Source: Anaerobutyricum faecale (GTDB taxonomy: Bacteria > Bacillota > Clostridia > Lachnospirales > Lachnospiraceae). From it: 64,000 bases of DNA. Location: positions 1 to 64,000 of the forward strand of contig DWWR01000028.1 in assembly GCA_019119645.1 (NCBI GenBank), read 5' to 3'. The translations under genes and the position numbers were made by a program. The notes below the pieces were generated by a model. That model saw nothing but the letters and a program-made list of their open reading frames with translations, was not told the origin of the DNA and made no database searches. Shown here piece by piece: positions 52,615 through 60,903 of this stretch. Each line of letters starts with the position of its first letter. The stretch's first letter is position 1.

Positions 52615-52881
52615 TTATTCCTCCTCAATCAAATCATGTTCAACAAGCTTTGCTGTCCCTGCATTAATTTCAGCAGCTATTTTTTCCAGGTGCTTCATAT
52701 TGCTTTCAGAATAAAACGGATCGGCGGATACTTCAAAAGGAATCCGTCTTTCTCTGCCGACTTTTTTTGCAAAGATCGTGAAGGCGGCTGTCATGGATAA
52801 CCCCATATCGGCACACGCCTGTTCCATTTTCTGTTTTACATCTGCATCTAATCGAAAATTTACGTTTACTGTCTGTGCCAT
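52615..52881 (-). CDS. RelB/DinJ-family antitoxin (no toxin partner)
   Basis: An 88-residue ribbon-helix-helix protein: VNVNFRLDADVKQKMEQACA, GLSMTAAFTIFAKKV, RRIPFEV, then the DPFYSESNMKHLEKIAAEIN segment. This is the RelB/DinJ pattern. No RelE/YafQ toxin gene is seen on either side; only a 32-codon frame follows, without a known domain. A 32-bp palindrome overlapping the promoter (52939-52970) suggests autorepression. It may be a relic of a toxin-antitoxin pair or may now regulate other genes. Confidence 0.88.
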   Translation of the reverse strand: MAQTVNVNFRLDADVKQKMEQACADMGLSMTAAFTIFAKKVGRERRIPFEVSADPFYSESNMKHLEKIAAEINAGTAKLVEHDLIEEE

Positions 52882-52926
52882 CTCTATTCCCCTTTCTTTT
52901 TTCCTTCTTCAAATTTGATTATTTAG

Positions 52927-52970
52927 ATTATAGCAATTTGTAATGAAAAATACAAGTATTTTTCATTACA
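52927..52970 (-). promoter_or_regulatory. Promoter and 32-bp operator of the antitoxin gene
   Basis: Arms 52939-52953 and 52956-52970 (TGTAATGAAAAATAC and inverse) are a perfect 15-bp palindrome with 2-base centre. It covers the -35 TTGTAT (52950-52955), 17 bases from TATAAT (52927-52932). Fits the autoregulation usual for RelB/DinJ. Confidence 0.7.
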
Positions 52971-52985
52971 TTTATTTTGGCATAA

Positions 52986-53041
52986 ATAAATGGAGCCCCT
53001 GCTCCACAGATGACACCTCATCTATAAAACATAAGCCCCAT
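52986..53041. repeat. Terminator-bearing repeat, copy B
   Basis: Partner of the repeat at 52464-52516. Core stem TGGAGC/GCTCCA at 52991-53006 with TTTATTTA on the minus strand. It follows spoIIIAH and may terminate the sporulation operon. Confidence 0.5.
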
Positions 53042-53047
53042 TTTTTA

Positions 53048-53086
53048 CAGGAAACGTTATAATAATTGGGATTATGACGTTTCCTG
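53048..53086. terminator. Strong hairpin after spoIIIAH
   Basis: CAGGAAACGT (53048-53057) pairs perfectly with ACGTTTCCTG (53077-53086), extended by ATAAT/ATTAT around a 7-base loop. A CTGCGC/GCGCAG hairpin lies between it and the spoIIIAH stop. It probably closes the spoIIIA transcript. Confidence 0.6.
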
Positions 53087-53121
53087 CGCCTATTTTTGCT
53101 GCGCAAAGCGCAGGTTTTCTG

Positions 53122-53739
53122 TCAGCTTCCGGATACGTTCATCCGGCTGATGACAATCTGGCTGACGGTGCAGCCGGTCTTTCTGGTGACGATGTCTTCA
53201 ATCTGCGCCCGGTCCGCCTGGCTCAGTTCGTCGTAGTTTAAAACCACGTCGACGCTGTCGTCGCCGATGGATACCACCGAATCTCCGTAGCCTTTGGTGT
53301 CGAGGAGCTGTTCGGTGGCCGCCTCTTTTTCAATGACTTCCGCCAGTTTTGTAAGTTTAGCCACGGCATCCTCTTTTTCGCTGTCGCTTAAGGATTCATT
53401 TTCAATGATTTCGTTGAGGGAATCCCGGGTTTTGGAGTGGGTCTGTTCCCGCTCCATCTTTGCGCCGGCCACGTATTCTCCCACCTGTGCCTGGGTGAGC
53501 ACGGCGTCGCCGATGGTCTCCGTCTCCTCGGTGGGGATCTCATCATCCACCTTTTCACTGATGAGGGAATCGCCGTCGGAGATGTCCATGGTGTCAATGG
53601 TATCCAGAGAGTCCTCCGCCGTCTCATAGCTGACAGTGGACGGCGCCTCTGATTTGGTAAAGTTCAGATACCCTGCCACGGCAATCATAATTGCCAGCGA
53701 GGTGATCGCAATCTGATTGCTTTTAAATATTTTTTTCAT
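53122..53739 (-). CDS. spoIIIAH: Stage III sporulation protein AH
   Basis: A 205-residue forespore/mother-cell channel component. It has one N-terminal membrane helix (IAITSLAIMIAVAGYLNF), an acidic linker, and the ring-forming C-terminal domain (SDSEKEDAVAKLTKLAEVIEKEAATEQLL, VDVVLNYDELSQADRAQIED). Its partner SpoIIQ is not in this window. Last gene of the operon, overlapping spoIIIAG by 4 bases. Confidence 0.93.
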   Translation of the reverse strand: MKKIFKSNQIAITSLAIMIAVAGYLNFTKSEAPSTVSYETAEDSLDTIDTMDISDGDSLISEKVDDEIPTEETETIGDAVLTQAQVGEYVAGAKMEREQTHSKTRDSLNEIIENESLSDSEKEDAVAKLTKLAEVIEKEAATEQLLDTKGYGDSVVSIGDDSVDVVLNYDELSQADRAQIEDIVTRKTGCTVSQIVISRMNVSGS

Positions 53740-54311
53740 TGATGAACCTCCATTTTCAACACTTTAATGCGATTGACTGATATTCCGAAAAGAACCTGTG
53801 CGGCCTCGGTCACCGCCGCTGCCACTGTATTATTGTCTGCTCCCTCGCAGGCAATGACAACGCCGGCAATCGCCGGTTCCAGCTCCTTGATGACGTAAGG
53901 CGCCGATTCGCCGCTTTCATCGGCGAGGACGGTCTCATTTTCTCTTCTGCTGCTCTGCCGCTCATTTTTTGTCCCGTCGGAGGTCTCCGTCTCCGTTTCC
54001 AGTTCCTCCGTATCATCTTTATTCAACACTGATTCTCTGGACGCTTCTAAAGTGATCATCACCTCCACCTGTCCCACCCCGTCTACATTTTCCAGGATAT
54101 GTACTAATTTATTTTCAAGTCCCTCAATATATGCTTCATTTTCACTGACTGACGCTGTATTTTGTACCTCGGTGTTTTCTTCCGGTTCTGCTCTCGCCCT
54201 CCATTCGGAAAGATTAGTCACAAGAAGGATGACTCCGGCGATGGCGATCAGAAGAATCTTTTCCACACCAAAATCCTTCAGCGTTATTTTTTTCCGTTCT
54301 TTCTTTTCCAT
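53736..54311 (-). CDS. spoIIIAG: Stage III sporulation protein AG
   Basis: A 191-residue ring-forming protein with a membrane helix (ILLIAIAGVILLVTNLS) and the domain VDGVGQVEVMITLEASRESV, followed by an acidic/Ser-rich insert, then VIACEGADNNTVAAAVTEAAQVLFGI. Member of the SpoIIIA secretion-like channel in the engulfed forespore. Overlaps spoIIIAH. Confidence 0.93.
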   Translation of the reverse strand: MEKKERKKITLKDFGVEKILLIAIAGVILLVTNLSEWRARAEPEENTEVQNTASVSENEAYIEGLENKLVHILENVDGVGQVEVMITLEASRESVLNKDDTEELETETETSDGTKNERQSSRRENETVLADESGESAPYVIKELEPAIAGVVIACEGADNNTVAAAVTEAAQVLFGISVNRIKVLKMEVHQ

Positions 54312-54354
54312 ACCGGCCCCACTCTCCTTTTCTCCTGCAAAAGGTTTCCTGTCC

Positions 54355-54864
54355 TCAGTCTTTTACTGTTATATCTATATTCGATGCCTCCAGATTATAG
54401 ACTTCCATAAGCGCCTCCCGGAAATCGTGAATCTGCGGAGTCTTTCCCTCCTCCCCGCTCTCCCTGCCTTCCACCTTAAGGCTCCTTATGGCGTCGCCCT
54501 CCGGCTTCCAGCGGACGCGGACTTTGGTCACTTCAATGAAAAAAGAAGCGGCGAGCTCTGTCACCTGCTTCTGTATCGTCTGGTCGTATTCTTCCTGTAT
54601 ATCTTTTTTCATTTTTTTCAGATCTTCTGACTGCTCGATGATCTGCCACTCATTTTTCAACTGATTGAGGATATAGGAGGCGTCCATGTACTGCCCCGCC
54701 CCCGCAAAGTCAATGAGAGGTTTGACCAGGCAGAGCATCATGAGGAATCCGGAGAAGAAACGCAGATAGCTTTCGTATTTTGTATTCCGGATAAAGCTGT
54801 CGCAGACAAGCAGAAGGACATTCATATAGAGAATGGTTTTCAGCCAGTCTTTTAAATATTCCAT
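54355..54864 (-). CDS. spoIIIAF: Stage III sporulation protein AF
   Basis: A 169-residue membrane protein with two N-terminal helices (TILYMNVLLLVCDSFI, FSGFLMMLCLVKPLIDF) and a C-terminal globular domain that has EVTKVRVRWKPEGDAI. Fits SpoIIIAF. Its place between AE and AG is the canonical order. Confidence 0.9.
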   Translation of the reverse strand: MEYLKDWLKTILYMNVLLLVCDSFIRNTKYESYLRFFSGFLMMLCLVKPLIDFAGAGQYMDASYILNQLKNEWQIIEQSEDLKKMKKDIQEEYDQTIQKQVTELAASFFIEVTKVRVRWKPEGDAIRSLKVEGRESGEEGKTPQIHDFREALMEVYNLEASNIDITVKD

Positions 54865-54888
54865 GGAACGCGCCTCCTCTCTTCGTCT

Positions 54889-56202
54889 TTATATTTTGTT
54901 GGTCGCCAGGGAGGTGACCGCTATGGTGAGGATGAACAGGGCCGCCGTGATCCCCAGGGTATACACCAGCAGTACGCCGCCTTTCTGCGCCGCGCTGATA
55001 CACCGGATGAACCGCTCGTCGGCCACCGGCTCCAGCAGAATGGACAAAAGCAGATAAAACAGACAGTACAGCAGCAGTTTGATGATGGGTACGGCCAGAA
55101 ACAGCAGGATAAAGATGATGGCCGCAGCTCCCATGGTATTTTTTATCATCAGGGCGGAACCAACCACCGTTCCCGCCACCGACTGCACCACCGACCCGGC
55201 GCCGGGGATCATTCCCACAATCCGGTTGAACACTGCATTTTTTGTGGCGTCAAAGGACGGGACCACCATAGTCTCCAGCAGGTGAAAGCCGAAAAACAAG
55301 ACAAAAAGGAACTTCATGCTTTTGGATAAAAGCAGATAGAGGCTTTCGCACAGTCTGGAAATGTTAGGCCGGGCGGAAAAGTTATTGAGCAGTTCCAGCA
55401 GCAGATAATACTGGATCATGGGCAGCACCACCGTCAGACAGATCCAGTTGACCACCAGCACCACGATCATAAAATATTCATAAAAGACCACTCCCACCGT
55501 CAGATTGCCGCTTAAGGTGACCGCCAGAGTATATGCGGGTATGAGCATCTTGAGCAGTTTTGACAGCGTTTCCACCGTATGGGAGAAAAGATTCGCCATG
55601 ATGGTAAAGTTGGAAAAAATGATGGTAAATGTAATAAAGTACGAGATCAGAAAGCCGCTGTCCCCGATGGCAAACTGCCGGAAGGAGGAGGAAATGTTAT
55701 TGAACACGGCGGCAAAAATAATCACTCCGATCAGTTCCCCCATGAGCACCCAGGAAGTGGATATCTCATAAGTCAGCGTTTCTAAAAGCCACACTCCGGC
55801 TTCTTCCAGGGCATCCGTAAAACGGAAGTCCAGCAGAGCGTCAAATATGGCGGAGAAATCCGGGTATTCGTAGTCTTCCTCCAGACCATGAAGCTCCCTG
55901 GTCAGTTCATCAATATCCAGCTGACTCTCCGCTTCTTCCGCATTCTCCCGGCCATCGGTCTGCTCCTCTTCTGCCTGTCCTGTTTGTCCATCCTCTGCCT
56001 CCTCAGACCGGCTGTCTTCCTGTTGCTCCCCCTGCCTGTCCCGATCAGATGACTCCTGCGCCGTTCCTGACGCCGCCTGCACGGGCAGCGGTCCCCAGGA
56101 TGCAAACCACAGAAACGCCAGCCACGCAAACGTCAGTGACAGAAACACGCCCGGCCGTATTCTTTTTTTCTTTTCCTTTTTCCTTCCCGCTGTCCTCTCC
56201 AT
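54889..56202 (-). CDS. spoIIIAE: Stage III sporulation protein AE
   Basis: A 437-residue polytopic protein with a signal-like N-terminus (FLSLTFAWLAFLWFA), a long Gln/Glu-rich region, and a C-terminal set of about eight helices (IGVIIFAAVFNNISSS, GIPGAGSVVQ-like MIPGAGSVVQSVAG, IKNTMGAAAIIFI). It is the permease-like core of the channel. ATG 56202 with AGGAGG is preferred over an upstream frame start at 56238. Confidence 0.92.
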   Translation of the reverse strand: MERTAGRKKEKKKRIRPGVFLSLTFAWLAFLWFASWGPLPVQAASGTAQESSDRDRQGEQQEDSRSEEAEDGQTGQAEEEQTDGRENAEEAESQLDIDELTRELHGLEEDYEYPDFSAIFDALLDFRFTDALEEAGVWLLETLTYEISTSWVLMGELIGVIIFAAVFNNISSSFRQFAIGDSGFLISYFITFTIIFSNFTIMANLFSHTVETLSKLLKMLIPAYTLAVTLSGNLTVGVVFYEYFMIVVLVVNWICLTVVLPMIQYYLLLELLNNFSARPNISRLCESLYLLLSKSMKFLFVLFFGFHLLETMVVPSFDATKNAVFNRIVGMIPGAGSVVQSVAGTVVGSALMIKNTMGAAAIIFILLFLAVPIIKLLLYCLFYLLLSILLEPVADERFIRCISAAQKGGVLLVYTLGITAALFILTIAVTSLATNKI

Positions 56203-56241
56203 GGTGTTCCTCCTCTCTTTCCGGCAGCCGGGAAACATTTT

Positions 56242-56625
56242 TTACATGACGGATTCAATGGTTTCCAGCAGGGAATTGATGATCGGTATGCTCAGAATAA
56301 ATATGGATATCTTTCCGATGATCTCCACCTGGAAGGAGATGGACTGATAGCCCAGGTCCTGGCAGATATTAGAAGCCACCTGACAAATAAAGGCGATGGC
56401 CAGCAGTTTAAACAGGATGTTGATATAAGTGTTGCTTACGTGTATTTTTTCTCCCAGATTCTCCGCGAAATCCACGATGACCGATACATTTGACGTGAGG
56501 TAGGCGATGAGAAAGAGACAGACGGCCAGAAGAACAAATACGCTGTACTCTTTGCCGAACTGCCGGACCACCACCGTGAGGATGGCTCCTCCGATACCTA
56601 TGAGCGCGATTTTTAAAATGACCAT
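56242..56625 (-). CDS. spoIIIAD: Stage III sporulation protein AD
   Basis: A 127-residue membrane protein with four hydrophobic segments (IALIGIGGAILTVVV, EYSVFVLLAVCLFLIAYL, YINILFKLLAIAFICQVASN, IIGKISIFILSIPIINSL). Homologous to small flagellar/T3SS-export membrane parts. Between AC and AE as usual. Confidence 0.92.
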   Translation of the reverse strand: MVILKIALIGIGGAILTVVVRQFGKEYSVFVLLAVCLFLIAYLTSNVSVIVDFAENLGEKIHVSNTYINILFKLLAIAFICQVASNICQDLGYQSISFQVEIIGKISIFILSIPIINSLLETIESVM

Positions 56626-56690
56626 ATGAATACCCCCGTATCTTTCTGCCGCAGCAGGCGGACTGCCCGCACATTTTCATGCCTGTGCGT

Positions 56691-56885
56691 TTACAATTGA
56701 AAGAGACTGTATATCTGATTAAACAGATCATTGATGCACGGAATGATCCATGACAGCACAATAAACAGTCCCGACAAACTGATCAGGAAAGCCTGCTCCT
56801 CCCGGCCGGCGTGTTTGAGCACCTGGTTCAGGATGGTCACGAGAATTCCCACGGCTGCAATTTTAAAAATAAGCTGAATGGTCAT
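56691..56885 (-). CDS. spoIIIAC: Stage III sporulation protein AC
   Basis: A 64-residue protein with two hydrophobic helices (IFKIAAVGILVTILNQVL; AFLISLSGLFIVLSWIIPCI). Its size, content and place between AB and AD identify SpoIIIAC. Confidence 0.92.
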   Translation of the reverse strand: MTIQLIFKIAAVGILVTILNQVLKHAGREEQAFLISLSGLFIVLSWIIPCINDLFNQIYSLFQL

Positions 56886-56894
56886 TGGTCTCTC

Positions 56895-57407
56895 CTATAT
56901 CAGAAAAATAACAATCAGTGCGCTCATGGACAGACACAGAGCCTGGTATACTTTCCTCTGGCTGTCCAGCTGTTTTTTCATGACACTCACGTGCTCCTCT
57001 ATCTCCCGGGAAAGCTGTTCCGACGTGTCCTTATGAAATACCAGATCATCAGACAGCAGATTCCGTCCCGCACGAAGGAACAGGTACTGTTCCTCGTCGG
57101 TGAGATTCTCCGCCAGATGATGAGTCAGCAGCCGTTCAAATTCATCAGAAAAGGTAAAATCTCCGCCCTCTCTCATCTCCTCCGACAAATCCGCGAAAAA
57201 GTCTTTCCAGCAGGAGCCGGTGCGGCGGCTGATCTCCGCAAACAGTTCCGGCAGCGGGATCTTTGCGTTTCTGATTTCCGATTCCAGCAGGCGGAACAGA
57301 TACTCTCCTTCTTCCAAAAGCTCCACGTGCCGCATGCCGGGCTCCGCCATCCGGCGGCTCAAAAGATAACCGGACACCAGCAAAAGAAAGGCTCCCAGCC
57401 ACTTCAT
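56895..57407 (-). CDS. spoIIIAB: Stage III sporulation protein AB
   Basis: A 170-residue protein with N- and C-terminal membrane helices (LGAFLLLVSGYLLSRRM; LCLSMSALIVIFLI) around a helical cytoplasmic core (LLEEGEYLFRLLESEIRNAK). Related to GspF-like parts of secretion machines. Overlaps spoIIIAA by 4 bases. Confidence 0.92.
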   Translation of the reverse strand: MKWLGAFLLLVSGYLLSRRMAEPGMRHVELLEEGEYLFRLLESEIRNAKIPLPELFAEISRRTGSCWKDFFADLSEEMREGGDFTFSDEFERLLTHHLAENLTDEEQYLFLRAGRNLLSDDLVFHKDTSEQLSREIEEHVSVMKKQLDSQRKVYQALCLSMSALIVIFLI

Positions 57408-58366
57408 ACAACTCCCCTCCAGACCCGGTTCTTCCGGGCATCCAGGATGTCGATGCGACGCTGTCCGGTTTTCTCCGCATGAATCTGAACATACCGTTCA
57501 AAGGGATATTTTTTCAGATAATCCCCCAGATACGGCCGTTCCAGAATGTCTTCCACATCTTTTCCATGAACGGTCATGAGCAGCCGGCAGCCGCAGTTTC
57601 GTATGTAGCGCAGCGCTTCAATGTCTCCCGAGTCGCCGATCTCATCGGCGGCGATGATCTGGGGCGCCATGGTGCGCAGCATCATCAGCATTCCGTCTGC
57701 CTTGGGACAGTGATCGAGAAGATCAGTCCGCTGTCCCAGATAGAAACCTTCATAGAGTCTTGTCCGATTTCCAATCTCGCTTCTTTCATCCACCACCGAG
57801 ACATTCTGCCCCTCAAAGTAGTCCGTTCCGTCGGACAGCATGCGGATGATATCTCTCAGATACGTTGTCTTCCCTCCGCCCGGCGGTGAGATCAGGAGCG
57901 TATTGTAAAAACAGCCGTCTTCCGTCAGGTAAGGAAAAAATGCACGGCAGCAGCCGGTGATTTCTCTGGCAATCCGCACATTCATGGAAGAAATCTGCTG
58001 CATCTGCCGTCTGCCTTCCCCGTCATAGTACACTTTGCCGCAAAGGCCGATGCGGTGCCCGCCCTTTAAAGTGATAAATCCTTCCCGTACCTCCTCCTTA
58101 TAGGCAAAGAGAGAATACTGGCTGACTTTCTGAAAAATGATACGGATATCTTCCGGGGTGACCACATAGGCTCCGGTGTCTTTACAGGACAGCTCGCCAT
58201 CTTCCGTCAGATAATATTCCTGCCTGAGCGTCCGAACCATCAGGGGCAGATAGACCCGCAGACGGATTTCCGTTATATCCGGGCGGGATATCACCCTCTC
58301 CATCCGCTTTCTTATACTGTCGGAAAAAATGTGAAGGATTTCTCTGGAAAGTTCTGTTTTCTCCAC
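57404..58366 (-). CDS. spoIIIAA: Stage III sporulation protein AA (ATPase)
   Basis: A 320-residue secretion-type ATPase. Walker A is SPPGGGKTTYLRDIIRML; an acidic motif VVDERSEIGNR, the AQIIAADEIGDSGD-type Walker B, and a C-terminal TVHGKDVEDI follow. It powers the channel from the mother-cell side. GTG start at 58366 with AAGGAGG. First gene of the complete AA-AH operon; a sigma-E-like promoter lies at 58400-58427. Confidence 0.95.
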   Translation of the reverse strand: MEKTELSREILHIFSDSIRKRMERVISRPDITEIRLRVYLPLMVRTLRQEYYLTEDGELSCKDTGAYVVTPEDIRIIFQKVSQYSLFAYKEEVREGFITLKGGHRIGLCGKVYYDGEGRRQMQQISSMNVRIAREITGCCRAFFPYLTEDGCFYNTLLISPPGGGKTTYLRDIIRMLSDGTDYFEGQNVSVVDERSEIGNRTRLYEGFYLGQRTDLLDHCPKADGMLMMLRTMAPQIIAADEIGDSGDIEALRYIRNCGCRLLMTVHGKDVEDILERPYLGDYLKKYPFERYVQIHAEKTGQRRIDILDARKNRVWRGVV

Positions 58367-58399
58367 TGGTCCTCCTCCTTCCTGCCTTCTTATGCTTTA

Positions 58400-58427
58400 T
58401 ATATATGAGACAACCCGGAAGATATGA
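58400..58427 (-). promoter_or_regulatory. Sigma-E-type promoter of the spoIIIA operon
   Basis: On the minus strand TCATATC (58421-58427), 13 bases, CATATATA (58400-58407). This fits the mother-cell sigma-E pattern (KMATATT, about 14 bases, CATACAHT-like). The spoIIIA operon is known to be under sigma-E control in related bacteria. Confidence 0.6.
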
Positions 58428-58442
58428 TTCGCAATTTTTTCC

Positions 58443-58471
58443 TTGTGGCAGAGAAGTTTCCGTAGTATAAT
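58443..58471 (+). promoter_or_regulatory. Sigma-A promoter for the FAD oxidoreductase gene
   Basis: TTGTGG (58443-58448), 17 bases, TATAAT (58466-58471), about 70 bases before the ATG. Confidence 0.55.
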
Positions 58472-58542
58472 CAAAATTAATAACGATTCCTGTTATTAGA
58501 AAATATGTAATAATGACAGACATAAAAAAGGAGGAGAATATT

Positions 58543-60006
58543 ATGTATGACGTATTAATCATCGGCGCCGGCATCGTCGGCACAGCCATCGCCAGGAGAC
58601 TGTCCCGCTATCAGCTTTCCGTCTGTCTCGTGGAGAAATCCAATGACGTGGCCATGGGTTCCACCAAGGCCAACAGCGCCATTGTCCACGGCGGATACGC
58701 TGAAGCCAACGCCAAGTTAAAAGGACGTCTGTGCTACAAAGGCCGGGTACAGTACGAGCAGCTTAACAAAGAGCTGAATTTCGGCTTCCGGAAGACCGGC
58801 AGTCTCGTCATCACCACCGATGAAAACGACCTGCCAAAACTTCAGGATATGATGGAAAACGGTAAAAAGAACGGTCTGACTGATCTGAAGATCTTAAATC
58901 ACGATGAGATTCTCGCCCTGGAACCAAATATCAACCCGGACGTTTTATACGCGCTGTATTGTGAGGGCGCCGGCGTCTGTTCCCCGTATGAGATGGCCAT
59001 CGCCATGGCGGAAAATGCCATTCACAACGGCGTGGAACTGTTTTTGTTCTCTGAAGTGGTGGGAATTGATAAGGAAGAAGACCATTTCGTGGTCCACATG
59101 ACCAACCGGGATTTCAAAGCCCGCTATGTCATCAATGCCGCCGGTCTTTATTCCGATAAGATCGACCAGATGGTCAATGAGAAGACCTTTGACATCCGCC
59201 CGCGTTCCGGCGAATACATCTTGTTCGCCCCGGGTACCGGAAAGGCTTTGAACACCGTTGTGTTCCAGATGCCTTCCAAGATGGGAAAGGGCATCCTGGT
59301 GACCAGCACTTATCACGGCAATCTTCTTCTTGGACCAGACGCCATCGATGAGGACGGCGCCGTGGACAGAAGCACCCATGTGGAACGACTCTATAAGATT
59401 TACAAAGAAGGCCTTCTCACCACCGACAAGATGGATATCGAGACCTTCATCCGAAGCTTCACGGGCATCCGCGCCGTGGCCAGCACCGACGACTTCATCG
59501 TGGGCGCCACCGCCACACCTGGTTTCTTAAACGCTGCCGGCATCCAGTCTCCGGGTCTCACTTCCTCCCCGGCCATCGCTGATATGATCACGGAGGAACT
59601 GGCCGCTCAGGGTCTGGTCCTCGAGGAAGATCCTTCCTACGATCCGTACCGGGCGCCGATCATAGAGCGGAAAGAAGAAATGCGTCCGTACTCCGAGATC
59701 GCACCACTTCTGGATATCCCGTCCTGTCCGGAAAAGATCATCTGCCGCTGCGAACAGGTGGAAGAAAAAACCATCGTAGACTGCCTGCACCGGGGCATTC
59801 CGGTTCTCTCGGTGGACGGCGTCAAGAGAAGAACCCGTGCCTCCATGGGCTACTGCCAGGGCGATTTCTGCCGGCCGCGGATCAAGGCCATCATGGAGCG
59901 GGAATACGGCGTTCCTATCGACATCCGCACCGACATCCAGAAAGAAGGCGCCAAACGGGTGACCAGAGAAGAATTCCTGGCCTACTGCCGGGAGCAGGAA
60001 AAATAG
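58543..60006 (+). CDS. GlpA-like FAD-dependent oxidoreductase with BFD-like Cys domain
   Basis: A 487-residue flavoenzyme. The N-terminal dinucleotide fold IIGAGIVGTAIARRLS (GxGxxG) is followed by a DAO/GlpD-like domain (GSTKANSAIVHGGYAE, INAAGLYSDKIDQM). Near the C-terminus CRCEQ and GYCQGDFC form a four-Cys BFD-like iron-sulfur site. Relatives are GlpA of anaerobic glycerol-3-phosphate dehydrogenase or hydroxyglutarate-like oxidases. No GlpB/GlpC partner is adjacent, so the substrate and acceptor are open. ATG 58543 follows AAGGAGGAG. Confidence 0.88.
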   Translation: MYDVLIIGAGIVGTAIARRLSRYQLSVCLVEKSNDVAMGSTKANSAIVHGGYAEANAKLKGRLCYKGRVQYEQLNKELNFGFRKTGSLVITTDENDLPKLQDMMENGKKNGLTDLKILNHDEILALEPNINPDVLYALYCEGAGVCSPYEMAIAMAENAIHNGVELFLFSEVVGIDKEEDHFVVHMTNRDFKARYVINAAGLYSDKIDQMVNEKTFDIRPRSGEYILFAPGTGKALNTVVFQMPSKMGKGILVTSTYHGNLLLGPDAIDEDGAVDRSTHVERLYKIYKEGLLTTDKMDIETFIRSFTGIRAVASTDDFIVGATATPGFLNAAGIQSPGLTSSPAIADMITEELAAQGLVLEEDPSYDPYRAPIIERKEEMRPYSEIAPLLDIPSCPEKIICRCEQVEEKTIVDCLHRGIPVLSVDGVKRRTRASMGYCQGDFCRPRIKAIMEREYGVPIDIRTDIQKEGAKRVTREEFLAYCREQEK

Positions 60007-60054
60007 GGAAAGATTGATTATATTCAACGAATTTCATATAGCTGACTGACGAGA

Positions 60055-60101
60055 AAAATCTCCTGCCGGAGCCATCACATGGTCATCCGACAGGAGATTT
60101 T
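60055..60101. terminator. Bidirectional terminator after the FAD oxidoreductase
   Basis: Arms 60055-60070 and 60086-60101 pair with one mismatch (AAAATCTCCTG/CAGGAGATTTT plus CGGA/TCCG). It separates the plus-strand gene from the convergent ABC importer. Confidence 0.75.
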
Positions 60102-60114
60102 ATTCTGTCTGTAT

Positions 60115-60903
60115 TCAGCTCTCCAGCCCCCGCCTGCGAAGCACCCGCTTCTCCACGGTGCGGAAAATCGCCTGGTCGATGAAGATACCCACCAGCACGA
60201 TAACGACCATGACCAGCATGACCTGATTGATATCGGCCAGGTTCCGGCCGGTGATCAGCGTCTGACCCAGTCCGATGGATGTGGTCATGACCTCACCGCT
60301 CATCAACGCTCTCCACGCGAAGGACCAGCCCTGTTTCATGCCGGCGATGAGTTCCGGCAGGGCGGCCGGGAAGACAACTTTCCAGTAAACCTGTTTCTGG
60401 TTTGCGCCCATGGTCAGCGCAGCCTTTTTATAAATCGGCGGCACATTGTTGATGGCGTTATCCACGGCGATGGCAATGCTGAAAGCGGAGCCCATCACAA
60501 CGACAAAGATGATGGCCGTCTGGGACAGGCCAAACCAGAGGATGGAAAACGGCACCCAGCAGATACTCGGCAGGGTCTGTATACCCATGATGAGTGGCCG
60601 GAGATTCCGGTGAAGGAACCCAAAATGGTTCATCAAAATTCCAAGGATGCCTCCAAGCACCAGGGAAATCACATATCCGATGGCTCCCCGCAAAAGACTG
60701 TATCCGATGGCGGACAGCAGACTGCCGTTTGCCATCAGTTTAAGAAAACTTTCCCAGACGCCGGCCGGTGACGGCATGGCGTAGGATTTCCAGATGGATA
60801 ATCCGTCCACGCCCACCAGGTAAATAACCTGCCACAAAACGACGATGGCAGCCAGAAAGATGATTTCCTGTATGACTGCTGCTTTTTTGCTTCTCTTTTT
60901 CAT
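60115..60903 (-). CDS. ABC importer permease (SsuC/TauC/NrtB-like)
   Basis: A 262-residue binding-protein-dependent transport permease with six hydrophobic segments and the EAA-like loop (LTMGANQKQVYWKVVFPAALPELIAGMKQGWSFAW). It belongs to the sulfonate/taurine/nitrate family. Third gene of the operon (SBP, ATPase, permease), overlapping the ATPase by 4 bases. Confidence 0.9.
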   Translation of the reverse strand: MKKRSKKAAVIQEIIFLAAIVVLWQVIYLVGVDGLSIWKSYAMPSPAGVWESFLKLMANGSLLSAIGYSLLRGAIGYVISLVLGGILGILMNHFGFLHRNLRPLIMGIQTLPSICWVPFSILWFGLSQTAIIFVVVMGSAFSIAIAVDNAINNVPPIYKKAALTMGANQKQVYWKVVFPAALPELIAGMKQGWSFAWRALMSGEVMTTSIGLGQTLITGRNLADINQVMLVMVVIVLVGIFIDQAIFRTVEKRVLRRRGLES

